NCBI GenBank assembly: GCA_028282405.1
Contig: JANQIA010000059.1
Span: 1-38,195 of the forward strand
DNA length: 38,195 nt
Source: Rhodovibrionaceae bacterium
GTDB taxonomy: Bacteria > Pseudomonadota > Alphaproteobacteria > Kiloniellales > DSM-21159
Direction: 5' to 3'
How positions within the stretch are numbered: the first letter of the stretch is position 1; the number at the start of each line of letters is the position of its first letter. A model generated the notes under the pieces. The model saw nothing but the letters and a program-made list of their open reading frames with translations. It did no database searches and was not told where the DNA came from. The position numbers were made by a program, and so were the translations under genes. Shown here in pieces: positions 27,575 through 36,534 of the stretch.

Positions 27575-27650
27575 CAACACCTCCGGCCAAAGGACCAGAA
27601 GTGTTACCCATGTGTCCGGTACGAAACGTCATCCATGTCTCGGGTCGGGC
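27491..27650 (-). mobile_element. Truncated IS481-family insertion sequence (one end)
   Basis: Contains the transposase start plus the preceding terminal region. On the minus strand the motifs GAGACATGGATGAC and GACACATGGGTAACA occur near 27615-27645, the repeated tip-like motif I associate with IS481-group ends. The other end is not seen. The exact outer boundary is uncertain. It lies at the right edge of the catabolic block that begins after tRNA-Lys. Confidence 0.6.
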
Positions 27651-28030
27651 ACCCAGCGGGCTTGCCTAGTCCTCCGAAGCAGCCGCTTCGGCTGCGAAGG
27701 CCGGACGGGTGGCAAGACAGCCGAAACCGCAAATTGGCGAAGGAGGATTTCAAACTCTCCTCCTCCTGCGCTTCTGCCAATCGCTTGTTGTGCAAGTTGC
27801 GGCTTGGCAGGCCAGCCTGCGATGGCTCCACGTAGCTGGTGAAGCCCTAGCCGTGCTTTTGTCACGTCCTGACAATCCGAACTTAACGGCTTGAAAGCTC
27901 GCCTGACTGTGCGAAGCTTGTTCCCCGGTCGATTGCTCTCTCGAAGGATGTGTTCGCGAGGAGAGCGATGACGCCGGAAAACGAGACTAAGGCCCGACGA
28001 AACAAGGCCACACAGGAACAGGAGCGAAAC
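27651..28030. other. Non-coding stretch between IS remnant and tctC
   Basis: No credible gene. A perfect 7-bp hairpin, GCAGCCG-CTT-CGGCTGC, lies near 27678-27694. A second, looser one (GGAGGA pairing with TCCTCC) lies near 27744-27766. Several frames are open but have no ribosome-binding sites or family features. The last part (about 27900-28030) should hold the tctC promoter; a start-like frame at 27950 lacks support. This looks like decayed mobile-element surroundings. Confidence 0.4.
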
Positions 28031-29017
28031 ATGCCCATTTCCCCGCAGCGTTTCCCAGTGCGATCTCTAATTGCATCTTTCGCCATCGCCGCGGCGGCGT
28101 TCTATACCGCGCCCTCTGGCGCGGCCGCCGCTGAGGTCGAGAAGATCCACTTCCTTATCCCCGGCGGAGCCGGCGGCGGTTGGGACGGCACCGCGCGCGG
28201 CGTCGGCGAGGCCCTAACCAAGTCCGGCTTGGTCGGCCAGGCCTCCTACGAGAACATGTCGGGCGGCGGCGGCGGCAAGGCGATCGCTCATATCATCGAG
28301 ACGGCGGAACGCCAGTCGGGAACTCTGATGGTGAACTCGACCCCCATCGTGCTGCGCTCTCTACGCGGGCGCTTTCCCCAGTCGTTTCGCGATCTGACGC
28401 CAATCGCAGCCGTCATCGGCGACTACGGCGCCTTCGTGGTCAGGGCCGATTCGCCTTTGCAGTCCTGGGACGACGCTGTCGCGGCGTTCAAGGAGAATCC
28501 GCGCAAGGTCAAGGTGGCAGGCGGTTCTGTAAAAGGCAGCATGGACCATCTGGTGACCGCCATGGCCTTCAGGGCGGCGGGGGCTGAGACCACCAAGGTG
28601 CGCTACATTGCCTACGACGCCGGCGGCAAGGCGATGGCCGGCCTGCTGTCGGGCGAAACCACCATGCTCTCGACCGGCCTTGGAGAAGCGCTCGAACAGG
28701 CCAAGGCCGGCCAAGTCCGCATCCTTTGCATTACCGCGCCGGAATCGGTGGCCGGCGTGGCGCCCTGCGGCAGCGGCATAACCTTCGTCAACTGGCGCGG
28801 CTTGTTCGGCGCGCCCGGTCTCGACGCGGCGACGGCCGACGCTTACGCGGCGACCTTGGGCAAGATGTACGACACGCCGGAGTGGGAAGCGGTGCGTGAG
28901 CGCAATGGCTGGGTCGACATCTACAAGCCGCGCGCCGAGTTCGTCGCTTTCTTGGAGGAGCAGGAAGAGGAGATGAAGGCCCTGCTCAACGGGTTAGGTA
29001 TCGAGACCGTGCGCTAG
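28031..29017 (+). CDS. tctC: Tripartite tricarboxylate transporter binding protein (TctC/Bug family)
   Basis: A 328-residue periplasmic solute-binding protein. The signal peptide covers about residues 1-35 (basic start, hydrophobic core, ending GAAAAE). The mature protein begins with the family pattern EVEKIHFLIPGGAGGGWDGTAR, the first carboxylate-binding loop. YDAGGKAMAGLLSGE follows near 198-212, matching the second loop region. The ATG at 28031 is preferred because AGGAG lies seven bases upstream; an upstream in-frame start at 27950 would bury the signal peptide. It precedes tctB and tctA in a standard order. The ligand is probably a di- or tricarboxylate but not determined. Confidence 0.93.
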   Translation: MPISPQRFPVRSLIASFAIAAAAFYTAPSGAAAAEVEKIHFLIPGGAGGGWDGTARGVGEALTKSGLVGQASYENMSGGGGGKAIAHIIETAERQSGTLMVNSTPIVLRSLRGRFPQSFRDLTPIAAVIGDYGAFVVRADSPLQSWDDAVAAFKENPRKVKVAGGSVKGSMDHLVTAMAFRAAGAETTKVRYIAYDAGGKAMAGLLSGETTMLSTGLGEALEQAKAGQVRILCITAPESVAGVAPCGSGITFVNWRGLFGAPGLDAATADAYAATLGKMYDTPEWEAVRERNGWVDIYKPRAEFVAFLEEQEEEMKALLNGLGIETVR

Positions 29018-29090
29018 CCGCGCGCCGGCCGTCTAGCACCATCGCCGGCCGGCCGCGCTGCCGCGGCTTGGCCGAGATCGGGAGGTTCCC

Positions 29091-29564
29091 ATGGCAATCA
29101 CGCGCGACCGCATCTCAGCCTTGTTCTTTCTCGCCCTTTCGGTCGCCTACTACCTGGGGGCGATGCAGATCGAGCTCTATCCCGGCGATGAGGAAGAGCT
29201 GATCACCGCCCAGACCTTCCCGAAGTTCATCGGCCTCATGGCCGGGATCTTCTCCTTCCTCATCCTCGTGCTGCCGGCCAAGGGCGAGGAGGAGAAGATC
29301 GAATGGGCCAAGTTCGACTGGCTGCGCCCGCTGCTGCTCGCCGGCCTCATGGTGCTCTACGGTTTGACCATCAAATGGCCGGGCTTCTTTCTCGCCACCT
29401 CGTTTTTTCTGATCGGCGGCTTCCTAGTGCTGGGCGAACGCCGCTGGTGGGCCATCCTCGCGCTTTCGGTGCCGGTCGCCGCCGGCTTCGAGATCGTGCT
29501 CGACGGCCTGCTCGGCATCTACATCGAAGATCCCTTCGTCACCTGGCTCGGATTGAAGTCATGA
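29091..29564 (+). CDS. tctB: Tripartite tricarboxylate transporter small permease (TctB)
   Basis: A 157-residue membrane protein with about four hydrophobic segments. It has the TctB pattern: an N-terminal helix (RISALFFLALSVAYYLGA), then a short extracytoplasmic loop with TAQTFPKFIGLMAG, where the Phe-Pro is typical. GGGAGG lies just upstream of the ATG. It is 73 bases after tctC and 30 bases before tctA. The intergenic part before it is very GC-rich with CCGGCC repeats and may slow or process the transcript. Confidence 0.9.
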   Translation: MAITRDRISALFFLALSVAYYLGAMQIELYPGDEEELITAQTFPKFIGLMAGIFSFLILVLPAKGEEEKIEWAKFDWLRPLLLAGLMVLYGLTIKWPGFFLATSFFLIGGFLVLGERRWWAILALSVPVAAGFEIVLDGLLGIYIEDPFVTWLGLKS

Positions 29565-29594
29565 TCAGAGCGAAGCCATGAACGGGCCAAGACC

Positions 29595-31118
29595 ATGATC
29601 GAAGGCATCCTTACCGGACTATCGACGGCGCTGACGCCGACCAACCTCCTGATGGTGATGGTCGGCTGCTTCGCCGGTACTTTCATCGGCATGCTGCCGG
29701 GCTTGGGGCCGATCTCGGCCATCGCGTTGATGATCCCCATCACCTACGGCTTCGACCCGGCTTCGGGCATGATCCTCATGGCCGGCGTCTACTACGGCGC
29801 GATCTTCGGCGGCTCGACCTCCTCCATCCTGATCAATGCGCCGGGGGTCGCCGGTACCGTGGCAACCTCCTTCGACGGCTACCCCATGGCCCGCTCCGGC
29901 CATGGCGGCAAGGCCTTGGCGATCGCGGCCTATGCCTCCTTCAGCGGCGGCACCATCGCCGCCGTCTTTCTGCTGCTGGCCGCTCCGGCGCTGGCTCAGG
30001 TCGCGCTGTCCTTCCAGTCGGCCGACTACTTCGCGCTCATGGTGCTTGGCCTCACGGCGGTTTCCGCCTTTGCCGGGCGCGGCCAGTTCCTCAAGGCGAT
30101 GCTCATGGTCTTCCTCGGTCTCGGCCTCGCGACCATCGGCCAGGACACATCCTCGGACATTACCCGCTTCACCTTCGGCTCGATCGATCTCCTGGACGGC
30201 ATCAGTTTCCTGCTGCTGGCGATGGCCGCCTTCGCCTTGTCGGAGGCGATCATGACCGTCCTCAAGCGCGACACCGTTTCCGAATCCGCGGTTCAGGCGG
30301 CGACCGGCAAGATGGGGTCGCTCAAGATCAGCCGCGCGGAGGCCAAGACCATGGCGCCGGTCATCGGCCGCTCCTCGGTACTCGGCTTCTTCATTGGCGT
30401 GCTGCCCGGCGCGGGCGCCACCATCGCCTCCTTCCTGGCCTACGGCATGGAGCGCAACATTGCCCCGAAGGCCGAGAAGCAGAAGTTCGGCAAGGGCTCG
30501 CTGCGCGGCCTGACCGCGCCCGAGACGGCCAACAACGCGGCCTGCTCCGGCTCCTTCGTGCCGCTTTTGACCCTCGGCATCCCCGGCTCCGGCACCACGG
30601 CGGTGATGCTGGGGGCGCTGATCTCCTATGGTGTCCAGCCGGGCCCGACGTTGTTCACCGACCGGCCGGAGGTCTTCTGGGCGGTGATCATCTCCATGTA
30701 CATCGGCAACATCATTCTGCTGGTTCTCAACCTGCCGCTCATCCCCTATATCGCCCGCCTGCTGATGCTGCCGCCGCAGCTCCTGGTGCCGCTGGTGCTG
30801 TTCTTCTCGCTCTGTGGCGTCTACCTGGTCTCCTTCAACACCTTCGACATCCATCTGATGGTCGCCTTCGCCGCGGGCGCCGTGGTGCTGCGCCTCTTCG
30901 GCTATTCCATGGCGCCGATGATCCTCGGCTTCGTGCTCGGCCGCCTGATGGAGGAGAACCTGCGCCGCGCGCTGGAGATCTACGACGGCTACAGCTTCCT
31001 TTGGGAGCGGCCGATCACGCTCGGCATCATGATCCTGACGGCGCTCATCCTGCTGGCGCCGCTGCTCCGCTGGTTCAAGGAGCGCCGCGGCCTCGCCACT
31101 GCCGGCGAGGGGGGATAG
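29595..31118 (+). CDS. tctA: Tripartite tricarboxylate transporter large permease (TctA)
   Basis: A 507-residue channel subunit with about eleven or twelve membrane segments. Family marks are strong: GTFIGMLPGLGPISAIALMIPITYG (about 28-52), YYGAIFGGSTSSILINAPG (about 67-85), PVIGRSSVLGFFIGVLPGAGATIASFLAYG (about 255-284), and TAPETANNAACSGSFVPLLTLGIPGSGTTAVMLGAL. It is downstream of tctC and tctB, giving a complete secondary transporter. No tctDE-type two-component regulator is present in the window, so control is unclear. Confidence 0.96.
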   Translation: MIEGILTGLSTALTPTNLLMVMVGCFAGTFIGMLPGLGPISAIALMIPITYGFDPASGMILMAGVYYGAIFGGSTSSILINAPGVAGTVATSFDGYPMARSGHGGKALAIAAYASFSGGTIAAVFLLLAAPALAQVALSFQSADYFALMVLGLTAVSAFAGRGQFLKAMLMVFLGLGLATIGQDTSSDITRFTFGSIDLLDGISFLLLAMAAFALSEAIMTVLKRDTVSESAVQAATGKMGSLKISRAEAKTMAPVIGRSSVLGFFIGVLPGAGATIASFLAYGMERNIAPKAEKQKFGKGSLRGLTAPETANNAACSGSFVPLLTLGIPGSGTTAVMLGALISYGVQPGPTLFTDRPEVFWAVIISMYIGNIILLVLNLPLIPYIARLLMLPPQLLVPLVLFFSLCGVYLVSFNTFDIHLMVAFAAGAVVLRLFGYSMAPMILGFVLGRLMEENLRRALEIYDGYSFLWERPITLGIMILTALILLAPLLRWFKERRGLATAGEGG

Positions 31119-31239
31119 GAGCTGCATCTCTTCCAAAGACGGCAATGTGCGCCGGAGCCCGCGGTAAGCCATCCCGTTGAATCATCACCATGATGCGCCC
31201 ATTCTTGCGGGCACCGAACGAACGTCGCCGACTGTTCTC

Positions 31240-32382
31240 ATGATCCCCCAGCTTCTTTCCGCACCCTTCATGCGTGCTCTTGTTCCAGCGCTTCTGCTCG
31301 TCGCACTTGTCGCGCCCGCTTCCGCCCAGTCCGATGGCTGCGTGCAGCCGGAGCCGGTCTGCGAGGCGCGGGACGCAGTCTTCGCTGTCTCCGCCTTCGA
31401 CCCGATTGGCAGCGCCGTGCGCATCGGCGAAAGCCGGCTGGTGACCTCGCGCCATGTGGTGGCCGACGAGCAGGAGGTGACGCTCTTCACCGCCGAGGGG
31501 CGGCCGCTCATGGCCCAAGTGGTGCCGACCGACTATCCGGGCGATCTCATCCTGCTGGAAAGCAGTGACCTGCCGCCGGGGCCGGTGCTGACGCCGGAGG
31601 CGCTAGAGCCCGCGGCCGATCTCTTCACCGTCGGCGCCGACGTTGGCCTCAGGCGCATCCGCGCCTACGACCCCGGCCGGCTGCGCTTTGCGCCGCGCGC
31701 CGATCTGCCGCTCGCCCGTCTGCACCACGGTGCCTACAGCCAGCCGGGCAACAGCGGCGGTGCGCTGGTCGATCAGGATGGGCGACTGGTCGGCATCGTC
31801 GCCTCGGGCGGGGAGGGCCGCTTCGAAGCCATTCCGGCCGAGGCTATTGCCACCCTTGCGGTGCGCAGCGGCCCGGAGCATGCGGATGCCAGCGCGGAGA
31901 TCGGCGCGGCCGTTCGGGTCTGTGCCACGCTGCTCGATACCTACCGCAATCCCGGCCAGCGGCTGGAAGAGCAGCAGGCCAAGGCGGTGGAGACCGCCTG
32001 CCGCCGCTCGGGCAACCGCCAGTTCATGGACCTGGCCGGCCAGACCCTGGGGCGCAGCGGCCTGACCGAGCCGGCCATCCGGCTGTTCGAGCAGGGCCTG
32101 GCCGAAGACCCCGACGCCATCAACACCCGGCTGAGCTTGGCCATCACCTATCACCTGGCGCGCGACTTCGAGGCCGCCTTGCCGCAGCTGCAGTGGCTGA
32201 TGGCGCATGCCGACGACGACCTGCAGGTGCTGCGCCTGTCGATCCAGGCGGGAACCTGGGCCGGGGATGACGAATTGGCCGCGCGAGCCTTGGCGCGGCT
32301 GAAGGAGGTCAACCCGCAGAGCGCGCCGGCCGCCGAGCGCTTCGTCAACGACCCGCCGCCGCGTCCTCCCAAGCTTCAGTAG
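31240..32382 (+). CDS. Exported trypsin-like serine protease with C-terminal TPR-like region
   Basis: A 380-residue protein with an N-terminal signal sequence (hydrophobic stretch about 13-29 ending APASAQ), so it is probably periplasmic. The protease domain has the S1 triad in order: H72 (VTSRHVVA), D102 (YPGDLILLE) and S172 (QPGNSGGAL). After residue about 230 the helical C-terminal half carries tetratricopeptide-like repeats (RLFEQGLAEDPDAINTRLSLAITYHLARDFEAALPQL), likely for protein binding. No PDZ domain is visible, unlike DegP. The start is uncertain: ATG at 31240 or 31270, neither with a clear ribosome-binding site. It converges with a subtilase gene only 15 bases away. Confidence 0.85.
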   Translation: MIPQLLSAPFMRALVPALLLVALVAPASAQSDGCVQPEPVCEARDAVFAVSAFDPIGSAVRIGESRLVTSRHVVADEQEVTLFTAEGRPLMAQVVPTDYPGDLILLESSDLPPGPVLTPEALEPAADLFTVGADVGLRRIRAYDPGRLRFAPRADLPLARLHHGAYSQPGNSGGALVDQDGRLVGIVASGGEGRFEAIPAEAIATLAVRSGPEHADASAEIGAAVRVCATLLDTYRNPGQRLEEQQAKAVETACRRSGNRQFMDLAGQTLGRSGLTEPAIRLFEQGLAEDPDAINTRLSLAITYHLARDFEAALPQLQWLMAHADDDLQVLRLSIQAGTWAGDDELAARALARLKEVNPQSAPAAERFVNDPPPRPPKLQ

Positions 32383-32397
32383 ACGAGTGCGAAGCGC

Positions 32398-33702
32398 CTA
32401 GCCATCGTCGGTCGGATTGGGGATCCAGCCGACCGCCAGCCGTGGCGCACCGCGTTCGAGCGGCGGGACGGCGCGGGCGAAGATGGCCTGCTTGAGGTCG
32501 CTGGTCGTCCAGTCCGGATTTTCCTGCAGCAGCCGCGCCGCCAGCGCCGCCACCCGGGGCACGGCATAGCTCGAGCCCGAAGCGGTACCGCGCGCGCCGC
32601 GGTAGTCGGTCACTTCGAGGTTCTCGGCCGGCACCATCAGATCGACGCTGGCGGCGCCCCAGTTCGAGACGGGCGCCAGGCGCCCAAAGCCATCGGCGGA
32701 GGTGACCACGATCATGTTCTCCAGGGGCAGGCTGGCGGGGTAGAGCGGGGTGCTGTCGATGTCGCGCCCGTCGTTGCCAGCCGAGACGATGAACAGAATC
32801 TCCGGGTGCGCCGCGGCGGCATCGGCGAAGGCCGTCCAGTCCTCCTGTCGCCGACTGCCCATGGGCATGGCCACCACTCGAGTGCCGGCTGCCGCGGCGG
32901 TCTCCACCGCCTGGGCCATGCGGGTCATGTCCGGGCGGGGAAAGCGGATAGGGACAAGCCGTATCTCCGGCGCTTCCTTGACCAGCAGGCTGGCGACGGG
33001 CGTGCCGTGGCGGATGGGGAAGAAGGGCGAGCGTCCCTGGTCGCCGTCGAAGGGCCGGGCGTCATTGTCCCAGAGGTCGCGGCCGAGCGCGGTGCCTTCA
33101 GTGTCGCGGGCGAGGCGCGCCGCAATCTCCGGCAGCAGGTAGTTCACGCCGCTGTCGATGTGGGTGACGGTCACGCCGCCCGGGTCGCTGCCGTTCGGCA
33201 GCGGTGGGTTGAGCGGTTCGACCGTCTGAACGGTCTCGAGATCGGCCTCGAAGTGAACCAGCTCCTCCGCCATGCCGTCGCCGGCATAGCGGATGGCGCG
33301 GCCGTGCCGCACCCCACAGTCGCCACCTGCCAGCGCCATCATGATCGGGCGATCGTTGGTCAGCCCGTGCACTTCGAAGGTCACGCGGCGCAATCCGGCA
33401 GGGGAGCCCGATGCGAAGATGAGGAGCGCTTGATCGCTGTCCGGGTTCTCCAGGCGGATCTCGCGCCGGGCCCAGGTATCACCTCGGCCACGGTCTTCCA
33501 CCTCCGCCAGCACGAAGTCGGAGAACTGTTCACCGATGCCGGCCGGCTCCAGGATGCCGTCGGGGCAGAGAGCGGCCGGGGCTTGCTGAAGCGTGGCGCG
33601 GGCCAGACTTTCCGCACCGTCCTCCGCCATGGCCAGGGCCGGCACGGCCATTGCCAGCAGGCCAGCGAGCGCGAGTTGGTATCGACCTGCGGGAAACGTC
33701 AT
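32398..33702 (-). CDS. Exported S8 (subtilisin-like) serine protease
   Basis: A 434-residue protein with a signal peptide (about 1-27, ending LAMAE), a roughly 140-residue N-terminal region without clear match, and a subtilase domain. Active-site residues are D183 (VTHIDSGVN), H232 (RHGTPVA), oxyanion N310 (SAGNDG) and S378 in GSSYAVP, equivalent to the usual GTSMAxP. The ATG at 33702 shares one base with the stop of the MocR-type regulator gene (TGATG), so the two are translationally coupled. Two extracytoplasmic proteases of different folds thus face each other tail to tail. The role is unknown; periplasmic protein turnover or maturation of a secreted partner are possible. Confidence 0.87.
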   Translation of the reverse strand: MTFPAGRYQLALAGLLAMAVPALAMAEDGAESLARATLQQAPAALCPDGILEPAGIGEQFSDFVLAEVEDRGRGDTWARREIRLENPDSDQALLIFASGSPAGLRRVTFEVHGLTNDRPIMMALAGGDCGVRHGRAIRYAGDGMAEELVHFEADLETVQTVEPLNPPLPNGSDPGGVTVTHIDSGVNYLLPEIAARLARDTEGTALGRDLWDNDARPFDGDQGRSPFFPIRHGTPVASLLVKEAPEIRLVPIRFPRPDMTRMAQAVETAAAAGTRVVAMPMGSRRQEDWTAFADAAAAHPEILFIVSAGNDGRDIDSTPLYPASLPLENMIVVTSADGFGRLAPVSNWGAASVDLMVPAENLEVTDYRGARGTASGSSYAVPRVAALAARLLQENPDWTTSDLKQAIFARAVPPLERGAPRLAVGWIPNPTDDG

Positions 33703-35231
33703 CAAACGGCGGCTCTTTTTCTGGCTTCGGCGGCGTCTCCGCTGCCGACGCTCTCCAGCGCCTCGCCGAGCACGTCGATGCCGGCGCGGATATCGCGCGG
33801 CGGGGTGCCGCTGAAGCCCAATACCAGGCCTTGCTGGTCGAGTGGCGTGAGGCTGAAGGCGCCGATGGGGGCGGCGGTGATCTCTCGCTCGGCCGCGGCC
33901 TCGCTGACGGCGGCTTCGCAGAGGCCGGGCGGCAAATGGCCGATGGTGTGCAGGCCGCTGCTGGTCGGCACCACCTCGAGCAGCCCGTCGAGGCGCTTGC
34001 GCGCGGCGCTCAACAGCGCCTGGTGGCGTTCCGCGTAGATCTTGCGCATGCGCCTGACGTGGGTGGCGAAATGCCCCTGCTCGATGAAGTCGGCCAACAC
34101 CACTTGCGGGTTGGAGGCGACGCCGTGGAGATAACTGCGCACCACCTTCTCGAAGATCCCGACCAGCGGTTCGGGCGCGAGCAGGTAGCCGAGGCGCATG
34201 GCGGGAAAGAGGGTCTTGCTGAAGGTTCCGACGTAGATCACGCAGCCTTTCGTATCGATGCTCTTGAGGGTGGGGAGGGGGCGCTTGCCATAATAGAACT
34301 CACCGTCGTAGTCGTCCTCGACGATGAAGGCGCCGGCCCGCTCGGCCGCGCGCAGGAGAGCGAAGCGCCGCTTCAGGCTCATGGTGACGCCGAGCGGTTG
34401 CTGGTGCATCGGCGTCACGAAGGCCAGGCGAAAGTCGGGCGCCAGACGCTGGCCTTCGTCGATCACCATGCCGTCCCGGTCGATCGGCAAAGGCACCAGC
34501 TCGGCACCGCTGGCCAAGAGGCTGTTGCGCGCGCCGATGGCGCCCGGGTTCTCGAACCAGACCTTGTCGCCCGGGTCGATGAACAGGCTGCCGATCAACT
34601 GAAAGGCCTCCTGCGCGCCGCAGAGAACGAAGATCTGCTCGGCCTCGCAGGAGATGCCGCGGTTGGCGCGCAGGTGCGCGGCGATGGCGCGCCTCAGCGG
34701 CCAATAGCCGAGCGGGTCGCCGTAGCCCATGACGATGTCGCGCCCGCTGCGCCAATGCTTGGCCATAAGCCGCGACCAAAGCGCCATGGGGAAGGCATCG
34801 AAGGCGGGCAGGGCCGTGGTGAAGCAGCGGTTCCGGTGCGGCAGCCGCTCGCTGATCAGGGCCGAGGCTTTCACCAGCGCGCGGGAGAGGGTGGGGGTGT
34901 GGCGCGGTTCCTCGTCCTCCTCTTCGATCGGTCCTTCGACCTCCTCCGGCAGGTCTTGGCCGATGGCTGTGCTGACGAAGGAGCCGGCTCCGACCTTGGA
35001 GGTGATCAGCCCCTCCGCAGTCAGCCGCTCATAGACGTCGATTACCGTCGTGCGGGAGACGCCAAGCTCCCGCGCCAAGGTACGGCTGGAGGGCAGGCGC
35101 CCGCCCGGCTCCAGCCGGCCGGAGAGGATCATCTCGCGCAAGGCGAGCTGCAGCTGGCTGCTGACGGTCTTGCCCGGGCCCTTCTCGATTTTGAGGGTCA
35201 GCAGCAGCGTTCCCGCCGGATACTTGACCAT
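33702..35231 (-). CDS. MocR/PdxR-type regulator (GntR winged helix fused to aminotransferase domain)
   Basis: A 509-residue fusion. The N-terminal GntR winged helix spans about residues 22-87 ([33 protein letters not shown]). The linker is acidic (about 92-110). The rest is a fold-type I aminotransferase domain with the PLP lysine K339 (GTFSKTLFP) and DDYDGEF (306-312). Proteins of this kind usually sense PLP or an amino compound and regulate a divergent gene. GGGAGGAAG lies just upstream of the ATG at 35231, which beats an in-frame upstream start. It diverges from the enolase-superfamily gene, with two dyads in between, and is coupled to a protease gene downstream, which is unusual. Confidence 0.92.
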   Translation of the reverse strand: MVKYPAGTLLLTLKIEKGPGKTVSSQLQLALREMILSGRLEPGGRLPSSRTLARELGVSRTTVIDVYERLTAEGLITSKVGAGSFVSTAIGQDLPEEVEGPIEEEDEEPRHTPTLSRALVKASALISERLPHRNRCFTTALPAFDAFPMALWSRLMAKHWRSGRDIVMGYGDPLGYWPLRRAIAAHLRANRGISCEAEQIFVLCGAQEAFQLIGSLFIDPGDKVWFENPGAIGARNSLLASGAELVPLPIDRDGMVIDEGQRLAPDFRLAFVTPMHQQPLGVTMSLKRRFALLRAAERAGAFIVEDDYDGEFYYGKRPLPTLKSIDTKGCVIYVGTFSKTLFPAMRLGYLLAPEPLVGIFEKVVRSYLHGVASNPQVVLADFIEQGHFATHVRRMRKIYAERHQALLSAARKRLDGLLEVVPTSSGLHTIGHLPPGLCEAAVSEAAAEREITAAPIGAFSLTPLDQQGLVLGFSGTPPRDIRAGIDVLGEALESVGSGDAAEARKRAAV

Positions 35232-35258
35232 CGCTTCCTCCCTGCAACGCGCAGTCCC

Positions 35259-35307
35259 GACCAATTGGTATGGTCTTTTCGTCAGAATGGACCTTTTGCA
35301 GGACCAT
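35259..35307. promoter_or_regulatory. Paired dyads in the MocR/enolase divergent region
   Basis: GACCA (35259-35263) and TGGTC (35271-35275) form an inverted repeat with a 7-base spacer. A second dyad, ATGGACC (35287-35293) and GGACCAT (35301-35307), has one mismatch and again a 7-base spacer. The two centres are 30 bases apart, close to three helical turns, fitting cooperative binding of a dimeric regulator on one face. The likely binder is the adjacent MocR-type protein. Confidence 0.6.
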
Positions 35308-35415
35308 TACGCAGCGCAGGATGCCCCCTGCGGTCTTAGGGGTAAAGTCGAAGGTGCCGACAAGCAGAACGCAAGGCGCCCATCCTGGACCGATTGTTGG
35401 GAGGTTTGCCGCTCT

Positions 35416-36534
35416 ATGAAGATTCAGAGCATCGAGACCTTTAGCACCCGCTTCGTTTGCCTGGTACGGGTACGTTGCGAGAATGGTGATGAGGGTTGGG
35501 GCCAAGTCGCGCCCTATCATGCGGACATCACTGCCCAGGTCGTTCATCGTCAGGTCGCGCCGCATGCGCTAGGCGCCGATGTCGATGACATCGATGGCTT
35601 GGTGGACCTGGTACCGGAGCGCGAGCACAAGTTTCCCGGCTCTTATGTCAATCGCGCGATGGGTGGCGTCGAGACGGCGCTTTGGGACCTGCGCGGCAAG
35701 CGTGAAGGCAAGACTGTCTGCGAACTGCTCGGCGGAACGCCCCGGCCGATCCGCGTCTACGGCTCCAGCATGAGCCGGGCCATCGCGCCGAAGGACGAGG
35801 CCGAGCGCATGCAGCGGCTGCGCGACGAGTGCGGCTATGACGCCTTCAAGTTCCGCGTCGGCAAGGAGTGCGGCCGCGACGAGGACGAATGGCCCGGGCG
35901 CACCGAAGAAATCGTCAAGACCATGAGCAAGGCCCTGAACGGGGAGGCCGACCTGCTGGTCGATGCGAACAGTTGCTATACGCCCAAGCGCGCCATCGAG
36001 GTCGGGCGGATGCTGGAAGACCACGGCATCTGCCACTTCGAGGAGCCTTGCCCCTATTGGGAGATGGCCTGGACCAAGGAGGTCGCCGACGCCCTCGACA
36101 TCGACGTGACCGGCGGCGAGCAGGACTGTCAGCTATCGATCTGGCGGCGCATGATCGACATGCGCGCGGTCGACGTGGTGCAGCCCGACGTCTGCTATCT
36201 CGGCGGCATCAGCCGGACTCTGCGGGTTGCCCAGATGGCGCGCGAGGCCGGCCTGACCTGCACGCCACATTCCGCCAACCTCAGCATGGTGACGGTCTTC
36301 ACCCTGCATCTGATGGGCGCGATCGAAGGCGGAGGGCCTTATGTCGAGTTCACCATCGAAGGGCCCGACTACTACCCTTGGCAGGACGGCATCTTTGAGC
36401 CGGCCCTAGTCGCTCGTGACGGCAAGGTGCAGATCCCCGACGGCCCGGGCTGGGGCGTGGAGATCAACGAGGACTGGCTCCAGTCCGCCGAGCATGGCAT
36501 CAGCGAGTTCGAGCGGGGGTGCGCCCATGGCTGA
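35416..36534 (+). CDS. Enolase-superfamily enzyme (mandelate racemase/acid-sugar dehydratase-like)
   Basis: A 372-residue enzyme with the enolase capping domain (about 1-115) and barrel. The metal ligands are D183 (VDANSCY), E209 (FEEPCPYW) and E235 (GGEQD), each 26 residues apart. On one face lies K145-x-R147 (FKFRVG), on the other H285 (TPHSAN), with D258 ([11 protein letters not shown]) nearby, the Asp/His dyad pattern of the mandelate racemase group. This predicts proton abstraction alpha to a carboxylate, as in acid-sugar dehydration. GGGAGG lies about 12 bases before the ATG. It overlaps the ABC ATPase gene by 8 bases, so the enzyme probably handles the compound taken up by that transporter. 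The exact substrate cannot be read. Confidence 0.88.
   Translation: MKIQSIETFSTRFVCLVRVRCENGDEGWGQVAPYHADITAQVVHRQVAPHALGADVDDIDGLVDLVPEREHKFPGSYVNRAMGGVETALWDLRGKREGKTVCELLGGTPRPIRVYGSSMSRAIAPKDEAERMQRLRDECGYDAFKFRVGKECGRDEDEWPGRTEEIVKTMSKALNGEADLLVDANSCYTPKRAIEVGRMLEDHGICHFEEPCPYWEMAWTKEVADALDIDVTGGEQDCQLSIWRRMIDMRAVDVVQPDVCYLGGISRTLRVAQMAREAGLTCTPHSANLSMVTVFTLHLMGAIEGGGPYVEFTIEGPDYYPWQDGIFEPALVARDGKVQIPDGPGWGVEINEDWLQSAEHGISEFERGCAHG

Noticed and set aside
27604-27831. Minus-strand 75-codon frame beside the IS remnant
   Set aside because: Several frames are open here on both strands with no start signals; it reads like non-coding, repeat-rich DNA.
29619-31172. A 517-codon minus-strand frame opposite tctA
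   Set aside because: Antisense shadow of a clear transporter gene; charged, low-complexity translation with no family features.
33651-35339. A 562-codon + strand frame opposite the MocR-type gene
   Set aside because: Antisense shadow; the minus-strand product has complete winged-helix and PLP motifs.
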